A DNA stretch of 64,000 nucleotides from Cryptomeria japonica (GCF_030272615.1 NC_081410.1:147035349-147099348); one strand, 5' to 3'. Numbered from the stretch's first letter, positions 46,984 to 57,707 are shown. Numbers and translations are program-made. Notes: generated by a model from the letters alone, not told the origin.

Positions 46984-48330
46984 TTAAGTATTCGCTTTTT
47001 CCCCCTTTTTGGATGACCTAAAGGTCATTTGATGTTGAGGATGTTGCTTCCTCATCTTTACTTCTGTCCATATAGAATATTTTGGATGGTAGCTCTCTAG
47101 TATTTTTGAACCAACAAGATTGCCCATCACCAAATAATTTTCCAGCAATTTTGGAGAGCAAGTCGAGGTGGAATCTATCAGCATGGCGTTCTTTGTGAAA
47201 TATGAGATTCCACAGTGGGCCCATTATGATGGTGGATAACAAAAGGAGGAGGGCAATCCCTAGGTGGAGAAGGACAAGAAGCCTTTCTATTTTTAGCAAA
47301 GGCTTAAGATAGATTCAAATCTTGAGAGGTAGGATGAATGACATAATGTTGAGGGTCAGTCCTAGCCAACCAAGAGGGTTTGCCAGAAGATGTTAAATTC
47401 CCCACAACATGTTGCTTTTGGCATTGGGACGTAAGGTGATCCATTTAGAAGCATCATTTGCATCTAAAGGCAATTTTATCATATTCCACTAGTTGCTTCC
47501 ATCCTTTATTACCCATCTTCAACAATACTTCAATAGGTAGGCCTTTAAACAACTCCATTTCAACACATATTCGAGTATAAGTGGTTTTCTAGAAGTCAAT
47601 AGTTTCCTTAGAGGTGCAATGGTATTTCAACAAGCTATTCCCAATGGCTCGAAGGTATTCAAGTACCCAAAATTGTAGAGGAAGATATGGTAGCGCACCT
47701 AAAAGTAAGGTATGGTAAAGATTTATGTGCATGTATCAAATGTAGGGATTCATGGTTTCATACACATGAAATCACCTTGGAAGATCCATGGACCGTTCTC
47801 TAGTAATGGAACTTTCGATCCTCTTGAGAGTCAAATTCCAAAATAAAGAATCCTTGAGCACATGGGTAAATCCAAATTTCTCCCTTCATAAATGCTTTCC
47901 AATTCTCAATAATCCATGAATGCAGATCACATACTTTTGACGACACCTTTTTGAATCTACAAATTAGGGCATAATCTTGCAAAAATTCTTCCCGCTTCAT
48001 GGCTAAATCATCCATACCTACCTCGAGAATTGAGGATGAAGGTCAGATAAGACACGGTTAAACACTGCCAAAGTTGGAAGAATCCACCCCATTAATGAAG
48101 CTGTGAACACCCCCACCCCCAGAATGCAGCGTATCCTTGAAGTTCCTAATAGTCATGAAAGCATTTAGTAGGTTTGTTGTTAGCATTGGGGAGATCAACA
48201 CATTGGGGCTAGTCTTTTTTTGAGACCCTCGTGAACCAGAGGCATATTGTCTCAAAGCCTCTAAAAAATTTAACTGAGAGCTTCAAGACATTAAATCAGA
48301 AACCCTAGTGCTTCCCCTTTTGTCATTGTT
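46984..48330 (-). pseudogene. LINE-3 ORF1 remnant, DUF4283 type
   Basis: Minus-strand remnant of a plant LINE ORF1. From 48330 the start reads MNNDKRGSTRVSDLMS, followed by stops. The DUF4283 part at 48015-47800 (REEFLQDYALICRFKKVSSK, GEIWIYPCAQGFFILEFDSQ, EDRKFHY) is clear. Further pieces (YHIFLYNFGYLNTFEPLGIA, about 47690-47630; KGLPIEVLLKMGNKGW, about 47560-47510) and a zinc knuckle broken by two stops (about 47480-47425) follow in other frames. No ORF2 is attached; beyond 46984 the DNA is AT-rich. Confidence 0.75.
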
Positions 48331-49425
48331 CATTATGTTGGGTGAATATTTTGTCACTAGCGTACCAAAGACAAAATATGTATTTCACACACATCTATGT
48401 TAAGGCAAAGTCTTTCCTCTCATCAAGGGGAGGTACCCTGGAAGAATTTGGGTATTTCAACAACTTTGAAATTAAATTTAGGGGTAAGCTTATTGCATGC
48501 AAATCTCTCCTTTTTTTTTTTTTTTCAGAATTAATGTATCTCCCTTCACTTGATGATATTTCTTACAACTAATATAACTTCTTTATAATAATTTTTAATA
48601 TCTCAACAATCATTTAAGCTCAAAGTCTTACGTGGGTGCAACTTACTTTCTCACCACAACTACAACTATAATCACAAATTATAGCTCAAAGTCTCCAAGA
48701 TGTCATTTATTTTCCTAAAAACTAAAAGCAACTAATAGCAATACAAAGCTTACTATGTAATCACTTAACTATCATAAGATTTCCCAAATATGTAAATAGC
48801 ACCAAGTCTACTTATCACTATTAGAAAGCTCTCTTACTCACATAAACAATATCACCAATAAGATTCAAGTATTTAGGAAATGATTATGAGAACTGGACAT
48901 AAGAACAATTCAATCATAAACACAATCTTCGGCCCAACACAGTTTGGAAACTAGCGGATTGCTATCTTTATTTCCTTGAATCAATCTTTACATCAAAAAG
49001 CTCAAAGTTTTTGTTGAGGCAAAAATTCGAAAGAGTCTTGCTTAGTATAATAAAATATCTATATTTACAAATAAGGTTCCTCCTTTTATAGGAAAGGAGT
49101 GGAGAAAAATGTGGGTGCAGTTGATTAATTCAACTGTAGAGTCCTATTTGACTACATCTATTGCATAAAATGAAAGTGCAACAGCAAGAAAATTTGCAGT
49201 AAGAAAAGATGCAACTACAGGAATTCTACTTAGTGTCAATGAGGACGCTTTTATTCTTCATTTTCTTCTCTCTGGATTTACTTGGAGAAAGATCAATCAT
49301 CCGCCAAAATTTGCAACATTTTCATCATGAAAATCGACATTCATCGTCAAATCGCCAACTTCAAAGATTTGGAATGATGCCTGAAAGATCAAAACTACCC
49401 TTAGACAAAAAGACATAAAAATCAA
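48331..49425. other. Intergenic DNA without recognisable features
   Basis: About 1.1 kb with no gene-like frame. An open stretch of 69 codons at 49209-49418 (plus) has no motif. Confidence 0.5.
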
Positions 49426-49666
49426 CAGATTGGGTTTTAAAACCCGATCTGCACTTGGGTAGGTCAAGGCTGCAGGTCGGGTTTTAAAACCCAACCTGCA
49501 CATGTGCAGAAAATTTCCCGACCTGCACCAAGACAGACCTACACGTCAGGAAAAATTTCCCAACCTGCACTACTTTCTAGACCAAAACTACACTTTGGGT
49601 TTTAAAACCCAACGTGCAGGAAAACACAAGAAACATTGCATTTTGGGTTTTAAAACCTGAAGTGCA
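49426..49666. repeat. Cluster of four GGGTTTTAAAACCC-centred palindromes
   Basis: Four inverted repeats lie at 49426-49451, 49471-49500, 49591-49616 and 49637-49666, each centred on TTTT|AAAA with flanks related to TGCAGGTC/GACCTGCA. Mismatches in the arms are mostly of the C-to-T or G-to-A kind. A perfect 14-bp palindrome, CTGCACATGTGCAG, lies at 49496-49509. No transposon family is recognised. Confidence 0.85.
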
Positions 49667-49820
49667 GTCAAAAGATGAAATAAAAGATTAAGGCAAAAAC
49701 ATGAAAACAAAAAATAACAAAAACGAAGATGCAAACTGACATGACTTACGAGATAAGTCAACCGACCTTGGAGGACGTAGGCTATGAAACAGACAAATTT
49801 TGTAGGGGTTGTCCCACGAT

Positions 49821-50096
49821 TCAGGCTAGTTGAAATCGGTGACAACACATTGTAGCCTTTCCCAAGAGAACCCTCGCCACATAAGCATTGTCGGCTTTGA
49901 CAAAAACTTTACCGCCAATATGCTTGGAAGTAGAGCTCGAGTATGATCTAGGGCATCCATGCCTAGAGCTACGTTGAGGGTCGGGCAATGAATCCTCCCA
50001 CACATTATTTGCCATAAATGATCGAGGGGGAGAAATTTGAACATCGAATGAAGAAGAGGAGCACATGGAGGAGAACGAAACAGAATAGAGCGACAT
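49821..50096 (-). CDS. Small ORF of doubtful status
   Basis: A 91-codon minus-strand frame from ATG 50096 (MSLYSVSFSSMCSSSSFDV) with the segment RSFMANNVWEDSLPDPQRSS. It is less AT-rich than the surrounding DNA, but I recognise no domain. It could be a first exon, a LINE ORF1 N-terminus or chance. Confidence 0.2.
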   Translation of the reverse strand: MSLYSVSFSSMCSSSSFDVQISPPRSFMANNVWEDSLPDPQRSSRHGCPRSYSSSTSKHIGGKVFVKADNAYVARVLLGKATMCCHRFQLA

Positions 50097-50339
50097 CTTC
50101 TATTAAAGATTTTAATATTTAATATATTCCCAACCCGAAATTTGTTAACTTATAACATAGTTTTATTAATATTAATAAAATACGATAATATAATTTTTTA
50201 ATATTAAAAAAATACAACTAAAAAAATAAAAATTTAATTTAAAATAAATAAATGTTTAAAATTATTTATATATAAATAATAGACGAGAAGTTCTTCAATT
50301 CATTATACAAGTGCTAATATTCATACAATAAATAATCAA

Positions 50340-51122
50340 GACAACATTTTTATTTACACCAGAGTTTCTTTTAGACCTAAATAATTTTGAAGCAGAATAT
50401 GGAAAACAAAGATCTGATTGCAGAATTCTCTTTCTAAAAAAACATTCAGTGGACTTTAAGAATTTGGAGTAGAATGTCAGATGAAATGCAAGAGAAATGA
50501 AAATGGAACATTCTTTCTAAAAAATTCAAGACATCTTTATTTATAGAGCAGCTTCTCTTGGATCTTAATAATTTTGAGCAAGAGAACCGAAGATCAAGCA
50601 CTCTTTCTAATAGATTGAAGACACAATTTTATTTACACAACAGTTTCCCTTGGACCTTAAGAATTTGGAACAGAATGATAGATGAAATGCATGAAAAACA
50701 AAGAATTAAGACTATTTTTATTTACAGAATCCTTCATCTTAAACTTGAAAAAATTTGGAGCAAGAGAAATGAAGATCGAACACTCTTTCTAACAGTCTTT
50801 CTAAAAAGTTCAAGATAACATTTTTGTTTAGATCTTAAGAATTTAGAGCATGAAAACAAAGACCGAACGCTCTTTCTAAAAGATTTAAGACAACTTTTTT
50901 ATTTACAGAACCGTTTCTCTTGAACTTACAGAACCGTTTCTCTTGAACCTTAAAGAATTTGGAGCAAGAAAAACGAAGATCGAGCACTCTTTCTAAAAGA
51001 TTCAAGACAACAATTTTATTTACACAAACAGTTTTCCTTAGACCTTAAGAATTTGGAGCAGACTGACAGATGCGAGGGCAAGGGAAACGAAGATCTGGTT
51101 GGAGAGCACTCTTTCTAAAAGA
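50340..51122. repeat. Degenerate tandem repeat at the 3' end of the 51045-51665 gene
   Basis: About seven units are marked by the anchor CTTTCTA(A) at 50431, 50514, 50604, 50786/50798, 50873, 50990 and 51112, with spacing of 75-122 bp apart from one double-length interval. Units carry AAGAATTTGGAGCA and AAGATCGA(A/G)CACTC words. The last unit overlaps the 3' coding end of the minus-strand gene, so the array probably arose by amplifying the end of that gene. Confidence 0.8.
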
Positions 51123-51665
51123 TGCCGGAAAATAGCATGGGCTGTCCTCATCGATCCTTCCGACACAAGGGACTCTTTTAACGCCGAAGCTTCTGGAATT
51201 CGGCTTCTCTTGCGATAAATTACTCCTCTGCGAGGCATTTTTCACTACCTTATCAAATTCTTCACCATTTCTGGAGGCCGCCGTGCCGAAGGTGTTTGGC
51301 GCTTTAACATTGGAAATACTAGAACCTGTTTTAACGCCGAAGCTTCTGGAATTCGGCTTCTCTTGCGATGGATTAGTCCTCGGCGAGGCATTTCTCCCTA
51401 TTTTACCAAATTCTTCGTCATTTCTGAAGGCCCCGGTGCCGAAGGGGTTTGGCGATGTAACAATGGAAATACCAGGACCTCCTACAGCCCATGAGCTGCC
51501 ATAATTGGCCGACCCTGCGCACTGAGAAACGCTTTTGACATAAAAATCTATAGCTTTGAGAAGGTATGGAATTGGGGAAAAAGCTTTTATTTTTCTGTAA
51601 AATGATCTAAATCGGGCCTTTTTCGAAGCACCAGTGGTGGTTTCGCCATTTTTGCCGGCTTCCAT
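51045..51665 (-). CDS. Candidate host gene, 206-codon protein of unknown function
   Basis: ATG 51665 opens MEAGKNGETTTGASKKARFR, and the frame is open to a stop at 51045. The N-terminal RFRSFYRKIKAFSPIPYLLK is basic and may be an amphipathic helix. The middle consists of two 51-residue repeats (DNA 51181-51333 and 51334-51486), each containing NPSQEKPNSRSFGVK or a close variant. They are followed by CVGRIDEDSPCYF, which looks like a conserved tail motif. Base composition is clearly richer in GC than the flanks, as for a genuine exon. The last 30 residues (from FRKSALQPDL) are encoded by the first unit of the tandem array, so the native C-terminus may have been replaced or may be spliced. I see no transposon motif. 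Function unknown; a one-exon gene or a gene fragment are both possible. Confidence 0.55.
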   Translation of the reverse strand: MEAGKNGETTTGASKKARFRSFYRKIKAFSPIPYLLKAIDFYVKSVSQCAGSANYGSSWAVGGPGISIVTSPNPFGTGAFRNDEEFGKIGRNASPRTNPSQEKPNSRSFGVKTGSSISNVKAPNTFGTAASRNGEEFDKVVKNASQRSNLSQEKPNSRSFGVKRVPCVGRIDEDSPCYFPASFRKSALQPDLRFPCPRICQSAPNS

Positions 51666-52384
51666 GAGGATTTAATCTGAACAGACTGCTTGCCTGCTCA
51701 ATCAAAACTCTGTAAATATTGCAAATCTGTGAGTGTAAGATCAATATTTGGCTTGGAAAGATAAATAGAAATTGTAGAAAGATGAGCTGATTGAGACGGT
51801 TATTTTTTTAAATTTAGCGCGTCAAATAACGTGGGAGGGCATCGCTGGGATTGGAAGAGAAGGTCAATAGAGGTATTTTTTTAATAAATTAGTAATATAA
51901 TTAAATGTGTTTTATATGTATAAATATTTATAGTTTTATATGTTAATCATATAATTTTTGTTTTTTAGAAAAAAACAATTATAATGGCTAGTTGAGTAAG
52001 TTACAAATACCTGTATCTATCTACCATTCAATATCATATTTGATTGCTTTTATTAATTTTTAAAAATATATATTTTATAATTTAATTTGCTTTATAATTT
52101 TATAAAATATTAATTTTGAATGTTTAATAATTTATCAAGATTTTGTTGCAAAGATACTCAATATATAGACTGAATTGATATTAATTATAAAAATAATCTG
52201 ATAATTTCTTTTAACAAAAATTATTATTATTTTATAATGATGCTAACATACTTATTTAAAAAATATACATAAATATAATTAGTAGTATATAAATATATAT
52301 TTTTCCTCATACAGGTAGTGCTAACACTTCTACTACGATCTATAGTGCATGTCTAGGTGATTGCTGGTAGAGACTTGTAAAAGT
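51666..52384. other. Upstream region of the candidate gene, then AT-rich spacer
   Basis: No further gene is visible. 51666-51850 is the presumed promoter and 5' UTR side of the minus-strand gene, but I cannot point to a convincing TATA box. Confidence 0.4.
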
Positions 52385-52409
52385 TATATAAAATATTAGT
52401 TAATTACAA
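52385..52409 (+). promoter_or_regulatory. Upstream signals of tRNA-Lys: TATA-like box and CAA
   Basis: TATATAAAATA lies at 52385-52395 (about -33 to -23 from the mature tRNA), and a CAA triplet at 52407-52409 (about -11 to -9). AT-rich TATA-like sequence plus CAA just upstream is a known feature of efficiently expressed plant nuclear tRNA genes. Confidence 0.6.
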
Positions 52410-52417
52410 ATCGCGAA

Positions 52418-52490
52418 GCCGTCTTAGCTCAGCTGGTAGAGCGCGTGGCTTTTAACCACGTGGTCGTGGGTTCGATTCCCACAGACGGCG
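52418..52490 (+). tRNA. tRNA-Lys(UUU)
   Basis: A 73-nt intronless cloverleaf. Acceptor stem GCCGTCT (52418-52424) pairs with AGACGGC (52483-52489), with discriminator G52490. The D stem is GCTC/GAGC (52427-52430, 52439-52442). The anticodon stem CGTGG/CCACG (52444-52448, 52456-52460) closes the loop CTTTTAA with anticodon TTT at 52451-52453. The T arm GTGGG-TTCGATT-CCCAC spans 52466-52482. Every stem is fully paired and the A and B box sequences are canonical, so the gene is probably functional. CCA is not encoded, as expected for a nuclear gene. Confidence 0.98.
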
Positions 52491-52504
52491 TGTGTACTGT
52501 GATG

Positions 52505-52508
52505 TTTT
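52505..52508 (+). terminator. RNA polymerase III terminator of tRNA-Lys
   Basis: TTTT lies 15 bases after the mature 3' end, the minimal Pol III stop signal. Confidence 0.65.
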
Positions 52509-53350
52509 GTAATTAATGATATATATTTTATTATTGTAGATAGATAATGAAATATAAATATTGTCAAGTTTGCATTTATTTAATTTAATTTTAAATTAGT
52601 TTAGTCAATCAATAAGTGGAATTAAAAACAATTCTATAATTGTGACTAAATTTTTTATTTAATAATTAATTTTTTTTATTTTTATAAGGCACAATATTTG
52701 ATTGTGCTTAACCACGATCAAATTGGAGTAGTACAGGGATGGGGATCTTCGTACGTCACCTAGATGTAATAAATATTAAGCGTACCATTCATTTTCATGA
52801 CAATATCATGATTTGACATGTTGTAGAAAATATCTCCTATTTATCAAATATTTATCTTTTTTTATTGATCATAATAATTATAAAATTCAATTTTATATTT
52901 TTTATATTATATTTTTCAATTTATGATATTAAATGTCATCTTAAATTCTAGAATGACATCAGCACTATTGGTTAATTGTACTGAAATAGTTTTATTAAAT
53001 GTCATCGAAAAATAAAGGATATAGATAAGTCCAATAGTTTTATTAGCAACTTTATGTTTAAAAATGTGACTCCCAGAGTGAGTTGGAGAAGAAATAAGAA
53101 ATGCGTAGTCTTCTTACGTATTGGAGGCACGACGGAGCACATTTTTAAGACGGTGCAATACTTCACGTAATCTTTTGGCTATATTTTAAGGAGACACCAT
53201 TTAGAAACTAGAATATTTAAAAGAGAATATTTAAAAGATAGTTATTTAAAAAATAATAATTACAAAGTAAGAATTTGTAGTCTTCCATAAGATTTTAATG
53301 TATTTTTTAATTCTATAAGAAAAATTTAAAAATTAGTTTAATTTATATAT
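52509..53350. other. AT-rich intergenic DNA
   Basis: I see no gene or transposon feature in this stretch. Confidence 0.5.
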
Positions 53351-54754
53351 CTTAATTACAACTGTTAAAGATTACAAAGATAAAAATTAGAATTTTTTTT
53401 TTAAATTTATTTAATATATATAATTTTTGTTATATTAATATTATATTATTTTAATAAGGTAATTACATAAATTTAATTAGTTATTAATATTAGGTTCTTT
53501 AAAAATGATAATTAAAAAATCTTAGTTAATTTAATTTAAAATTATTATATTGTAGAATTTAGAATATTAGAAATGAGAAGAAATATAATAATTTATAATT
53601 TTTTGTTTTTAATATTTGGAAGTAGAAATAATATTATATAATAAGATAAATTATTTGTAAAGTTATATTAGAATTCTAGAATATCTATATAGATTTAGAT
53701 GCAATAAGACATATCTTAATAATCAAATATGATTTAAGTGTGTTATTACCACAATTTAATATTTATATTAGAATTCTAGAGTATCTATATAGATTTAGAT
53801 GCAATAAGACATATCTTAATAATCAAATATGATTTAAGTGTGTTATTACCACAATTAAATATGTGTACGTATGAAAACTTTAATTGGCACTGTGCAAACA
53901 TCCCCACAAGACTATTTCAAAATTACTACTATAACATCTTCTCCATGTTTTTAGATATATTTATAATAAGTTATAAATAAGACTTTTTACATCTTTAGTA
54001 GATTTCAATTTAATTTTTAATTTTTAAGAAGTTAAAATACCAGATTTAAAAATTCTAATATAGTTACTTTTTATTATAAAAAATCAAAAGCTTACTTAAA
54101 AAATTAAAAATAAAATGAAATCTTTAAAAAAATAAAAAGTCAATTTGTAATTCATTGACTTATTTGATTTCCCCCACCCCTCTCTTTTTATATATATAAT
54201 TAAAAATAATAATTAGATTTATATATAATATTATGACTTAATTACAACTGTTAAAGATTACAAAGATAAAAATTAGAAATTATCTTTTATACATATAATT
54301 TTTGTTATATTAATATTATATTATTTTAATAAGGTAATTACATAAATTTAATTAGTTATTAATATTAAGTTCTTTAAAAATGGAAATTAAAAAATCTTAA
54401 TTAATTTAATTTAAAATTATTATATAGTAGAATTTAGAATATTAGAAATGAGAAGAAATATTATAATTTATAATTCTTTGTTTTTAATGTTTGGAAGTAG
54501 AAATAATATTATATACTAAGGTAAATTATTTTTACACTTATATTAGAATTTTAGAGCATCTATATAGATTTAGATGCAAGAAGACATATCTTAATAATCA
54601 AAATATGATTTCAACTGTGCTATTACCACATTTTAATATTATTTCATTGCATGTAAGTATGAAAACTTTAATTGGCACTATGCAAACATCCCCACAAGAC
54701 TATTTCAAAATTACTAGCATAACATCTTCTCCATGTTTTTAGATATATTTATAA
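53351..54754 (+). repeat. Local direct duplication with a nested 100-bp tandem duplication
   Basis: Copy 1 at 53351-53966 and copy 2 at 54237-54754 start with CTTAATTACAACTGTTAAAG and end near CTCCATGTTTTTAGATATAT. Copy 1 is longer by about 98 bp because it holds a perfectly phased 100-bp tandem duplication (53663-53762 and 53763-53862), while copy 2 has one unit. The 270 bp between the copies are AT-rich and include a short CCCCCACCCCTCTC run. No coding content is seen. Confidence 0.9.
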
Positions 54755-55870
54755 CTAGCATTCCTATATTTTTAGAAATCTAAGTAAAGTACTGCAAGAG
54801 ATATCAAGTTTCAAAATATGAAATATTTATATGTTCAATGATAAAGTATGAAATGTAATTAAATTCAATGATCGATGATGTTTTTAATTAAATTTTGGTT
54901 AAATTTGAATAAAATGATAATTAAAATGAGATAAAGACAATATCATACTTTTTAGAGTTATAATAACAACATTTATAAAATATTATGCAAATTAAAAATT
55001 TGGAATCATTTATCAAAATGATATTTAAAAAATAGAAAAAAATTCACTTGACTTATCATTCATGGAGTAGTAATAACTATTAAACAACATCTATACTATA
55101 TTATAATCATTGAATTTAGTCATAGATGCAATGTGTAAATAGTTTTCAAAATTTGTGTCAAGTTTTACTTTGTTAACCATTTATGCATTGGTAATATCTC
55201 TTCATTTTCAATATCATGAAGAAGAGCCTGAACTTTGATTGTTATGTTGGACTTCACAACATATAATGTAGGTATCCCATAGTGACAACTTGAATGATGA
55301 CATGACTTGATGCACTGTGAATCTAATTGAATAATTAAACTTAAAAGTAGCAAGCAACCATTCTTCAACTGGTCCTATGTGAAAACTAATTTATGATTTT
55401 TCCTTAAGAAATCTCATGAACTTCATATTGAGTTGTTCAAATAGGTTGTGTTTTTTGATTTTCACTGTTGGCCTAACAATGACCTTCCATATACATCTAG
55501 CAAGGTAAGGTCTTGAAGCTCATGGTATTGAGAAATTGGCCAGTCACATAAATTTATAATCTCAATTTGTAGATTATATTTTTTTACATCTAAGTTCATT
55601 TTCACCTTGGAGCCATAGAGGAAGTTAAAGTATAAAACATAATTATTGATTTTTTTATTATTATTCTTTGGTCCATTTTTGTCAATTCTAGTGATCATTT
55701 TCTCTCTCAACTAGTAGTGGACAATTAATTCCTCTATACGAAGGATAGTATTGAGTGGAAGACAGTAGTGGTACTTTTCAACCGATTGGACGCCCATGCA
55801 CGTACACTACATGAAATTTTTCTCATCTGCAAGGAAGTTATTTTTAGCTTTTAAATCTATAGTCACATAA
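54755..55870. other. AT-rich intergenic DNA
   Basis: No gene is recognised. Minus-strand open stretches at 55165-55368 and 55462-55710 are short, AT-rich and without motif. Confidence 0.5.
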
Positions 55871-57300
55871 ATCTGTCCAGTTTAATTAAATGAATATTTG
55901 ATATTTATTTGATTAAAAATCCACTAGCCATCAATTAATTAAATTAATATTTAATTAATTCATCTTCAAACATTCTCCTATTAATTAAATAAATTATTCA
56001 ATTTATTTTAATTAATTCATTCAACCAAATTCACAAACAATTAAATGAATAAATTCTATTTATTCAATTTAATCCCCCTTTTCCTCTTTTAAATAAATAA
56101 TTAAAAACATTTATTTAAATCATTCACCCTCCCACTTGCATTTTCCTACAAATGCAAGTTGCAACCACAAGTTGAAATAAATAAATTTATTTTAATTTAA
56201 AATCCTATTTTCCCTCACCCACCAAATCCACTTGCATTCCTAAACCCCCTTCTAGATTCTTCTAAGCCCTTTCTAATTAACCTAATCCATCCCCTAATTA
56301 TTGTCACATTCGTAAGCAATTTGGAGTCACTTCTCAAAGACTTCAAAGTCTTTGAAAAACATTTAATGCTTTGCGTGTTCAACAAATTAACCTCTAAAGT
56401 CTTCCAAACCACTAATGGCTCTTACATGACCATTAATGGCTCTTATATGATCATTTATGGTTAACCTTTAACTCAACCCTCATGTGACCCATGTGTCTCA
56501 AACATTTATTGCTTTGACCATGGTTATCCCTTTGACCTTTGCACAAGAATTTATCCATTGGATAAAAGCTTTATTCTTTGAATAAATAATTTATTCATTC
56601 AACCAAGCCTTGAACTTAACTCCCAAGTTAACTCTCAGGTCATGTCAAGCATTTAATGTTTATTCCCTCTCCTCTCAACCCCTCTCATGTTGACACTTGT
56701 CATCCTGAGATTGGGTTGAAAGCCCTCACATGGATTGAATATCATTCAATCTTGACCCTTGTTGAGATTACTCAATCTCAACCATCCATTGCTCCATTTT
56801 TCCTATAAATAGAGCCCATTTCTTCATACTCCAGATCCTGAAAACTTGTATGCATTTAATCTATAGTGAATTTTAGAGAGCATTTAGCATATTTTAGTCA
56901 TATTCACTCTTTTGGATTAAAATCAACACTAGATTAGATAATAATCTCATTTCTAACTTGTTCATACTTGCATAGCATTTAGAGTAATCATCTATACTCT
57001 TGAATCTCCATAAGGCATCCATAGTGCAAAAAGCTGCTGAGAGCTACACTAATTTGGAACTTGGAGAGGAGAGAAACAAGGGAGAAGGAGCTAAGAGCAG
57101 GTTAAAAGGCATTTGGAGATGCCTTGTTATATTTACTTCCATAGTTAAGTATCTTATCATGTTTTTAGTGTCTCTTTTGATATGCCTGCTTAGATTAGTT
57201 TTTGGTTGAATAACACTAACTTGGATCTTTGCTTCTTGTGTTTTTGTGTGTTATACGACCACAGGCTTTTATCTAACAATTGTGTATTTTATAGAGCATC
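55871..57300 (+). repeat. 5' LTR of Gypsy-B (left edge approximate)
   Basis: Non-coding DNA directly before the primer site. A TATA box, TATAAATA (56804-56811), with a following CATT-rich leader marks the LTR promoter. Upstream sequence is rich in ATTTAATT words. The right edge is set by the primer site, near GAGCA at 57294-57298. The left edge is a guess near a TGTCCAG at about 55874 because the partner LTR is missing. Confidence 0.55.
56804..56811 (+). promoter_or_regulatory. TATA box of the Gypsy-B LTR
   Basis: TATAAATA in the context TCCTATAAATAGAGCCC, about 490 bp before the primer site. This is a typical U3/R boundary arrangement. Confidence 0.65.
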
Positions 57301-57303
57301 ATT

Positions 57304-57323
57304 TGGTGAACCTGACGTGAATC
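57304..57323 (+). other. Primer-binding site of Gypsy-B, non-initiator tRNA
   Basis: TGGTGAACCTGACGTGAATC starts with TGG, as needed to pair with a tRNA CCA end, and its reverse complement looks like a T arm plus acceptor strand. It is not the initiator-Met site used by the copia elements here. I cannot name the tRNA with confidence. Confidence 0.6.
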
Positions 57324-57409
57324 CAACAACAAATTTCTTTTTACAAACTAGCTTTTTGAATGTTTAGCTTGACACACAGGTCACGCTTCAACGCTTTTGT
57401 TCGCGCTTT

Positions 57410-57641
57410 AGCGCTATTGTCATTTAGTATTCTAGCGCTTTTGTTTCTACAATAGCGCTATTGTCCAAATTTTAGCGCTTATGTCTATAGTCTAGCGCTT
57501 TTGTCTTTTTATTAGCGCTTTTGTTTAGGTTTTAGCGCTTTTGCCCTTCTGCATTAATATCCTTCTTTAGCGCTTTTGTCTACAATTTTGCACACTTGTG
57601 TTAAGTAGCGCTTCTATTTTCACACAGAGTACCGCTATTGT
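57410..57641 (+). repeat. 20-bp-period array of AGCGCTTTTGT in the Gypsy-B leader
   Basis: The core AGCGCT(T/A)(T/A)TG(T/C) occurs at 57434, 57454, 57474, 57494, 57514 and 57534, exactly 20 bp apart, with unrelated 9-bp spacers. Looser copies lie at 57410, 57569, 57607 and 57631. The core contains the palindrome AGCGCT. The period is not a multiple of three, and no frame is open, so the array is not coding. Confidence 0.95.
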
Positions 57642-57707
57642 AACAGAATGTTGTAAAAAAGGCCTTGTAATCGATAAAATTATTTTTCTTAGGCTTGTGG
57701 GAGGAAG

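Noticed and set aside
57410-57641. CRISPR-like look of the regularly spaced array
   Set aside because: The core is only 11 nt, spacers are 9 nt, the host is a plant, and there are no cas genes; it is a retroelement leader repeat.
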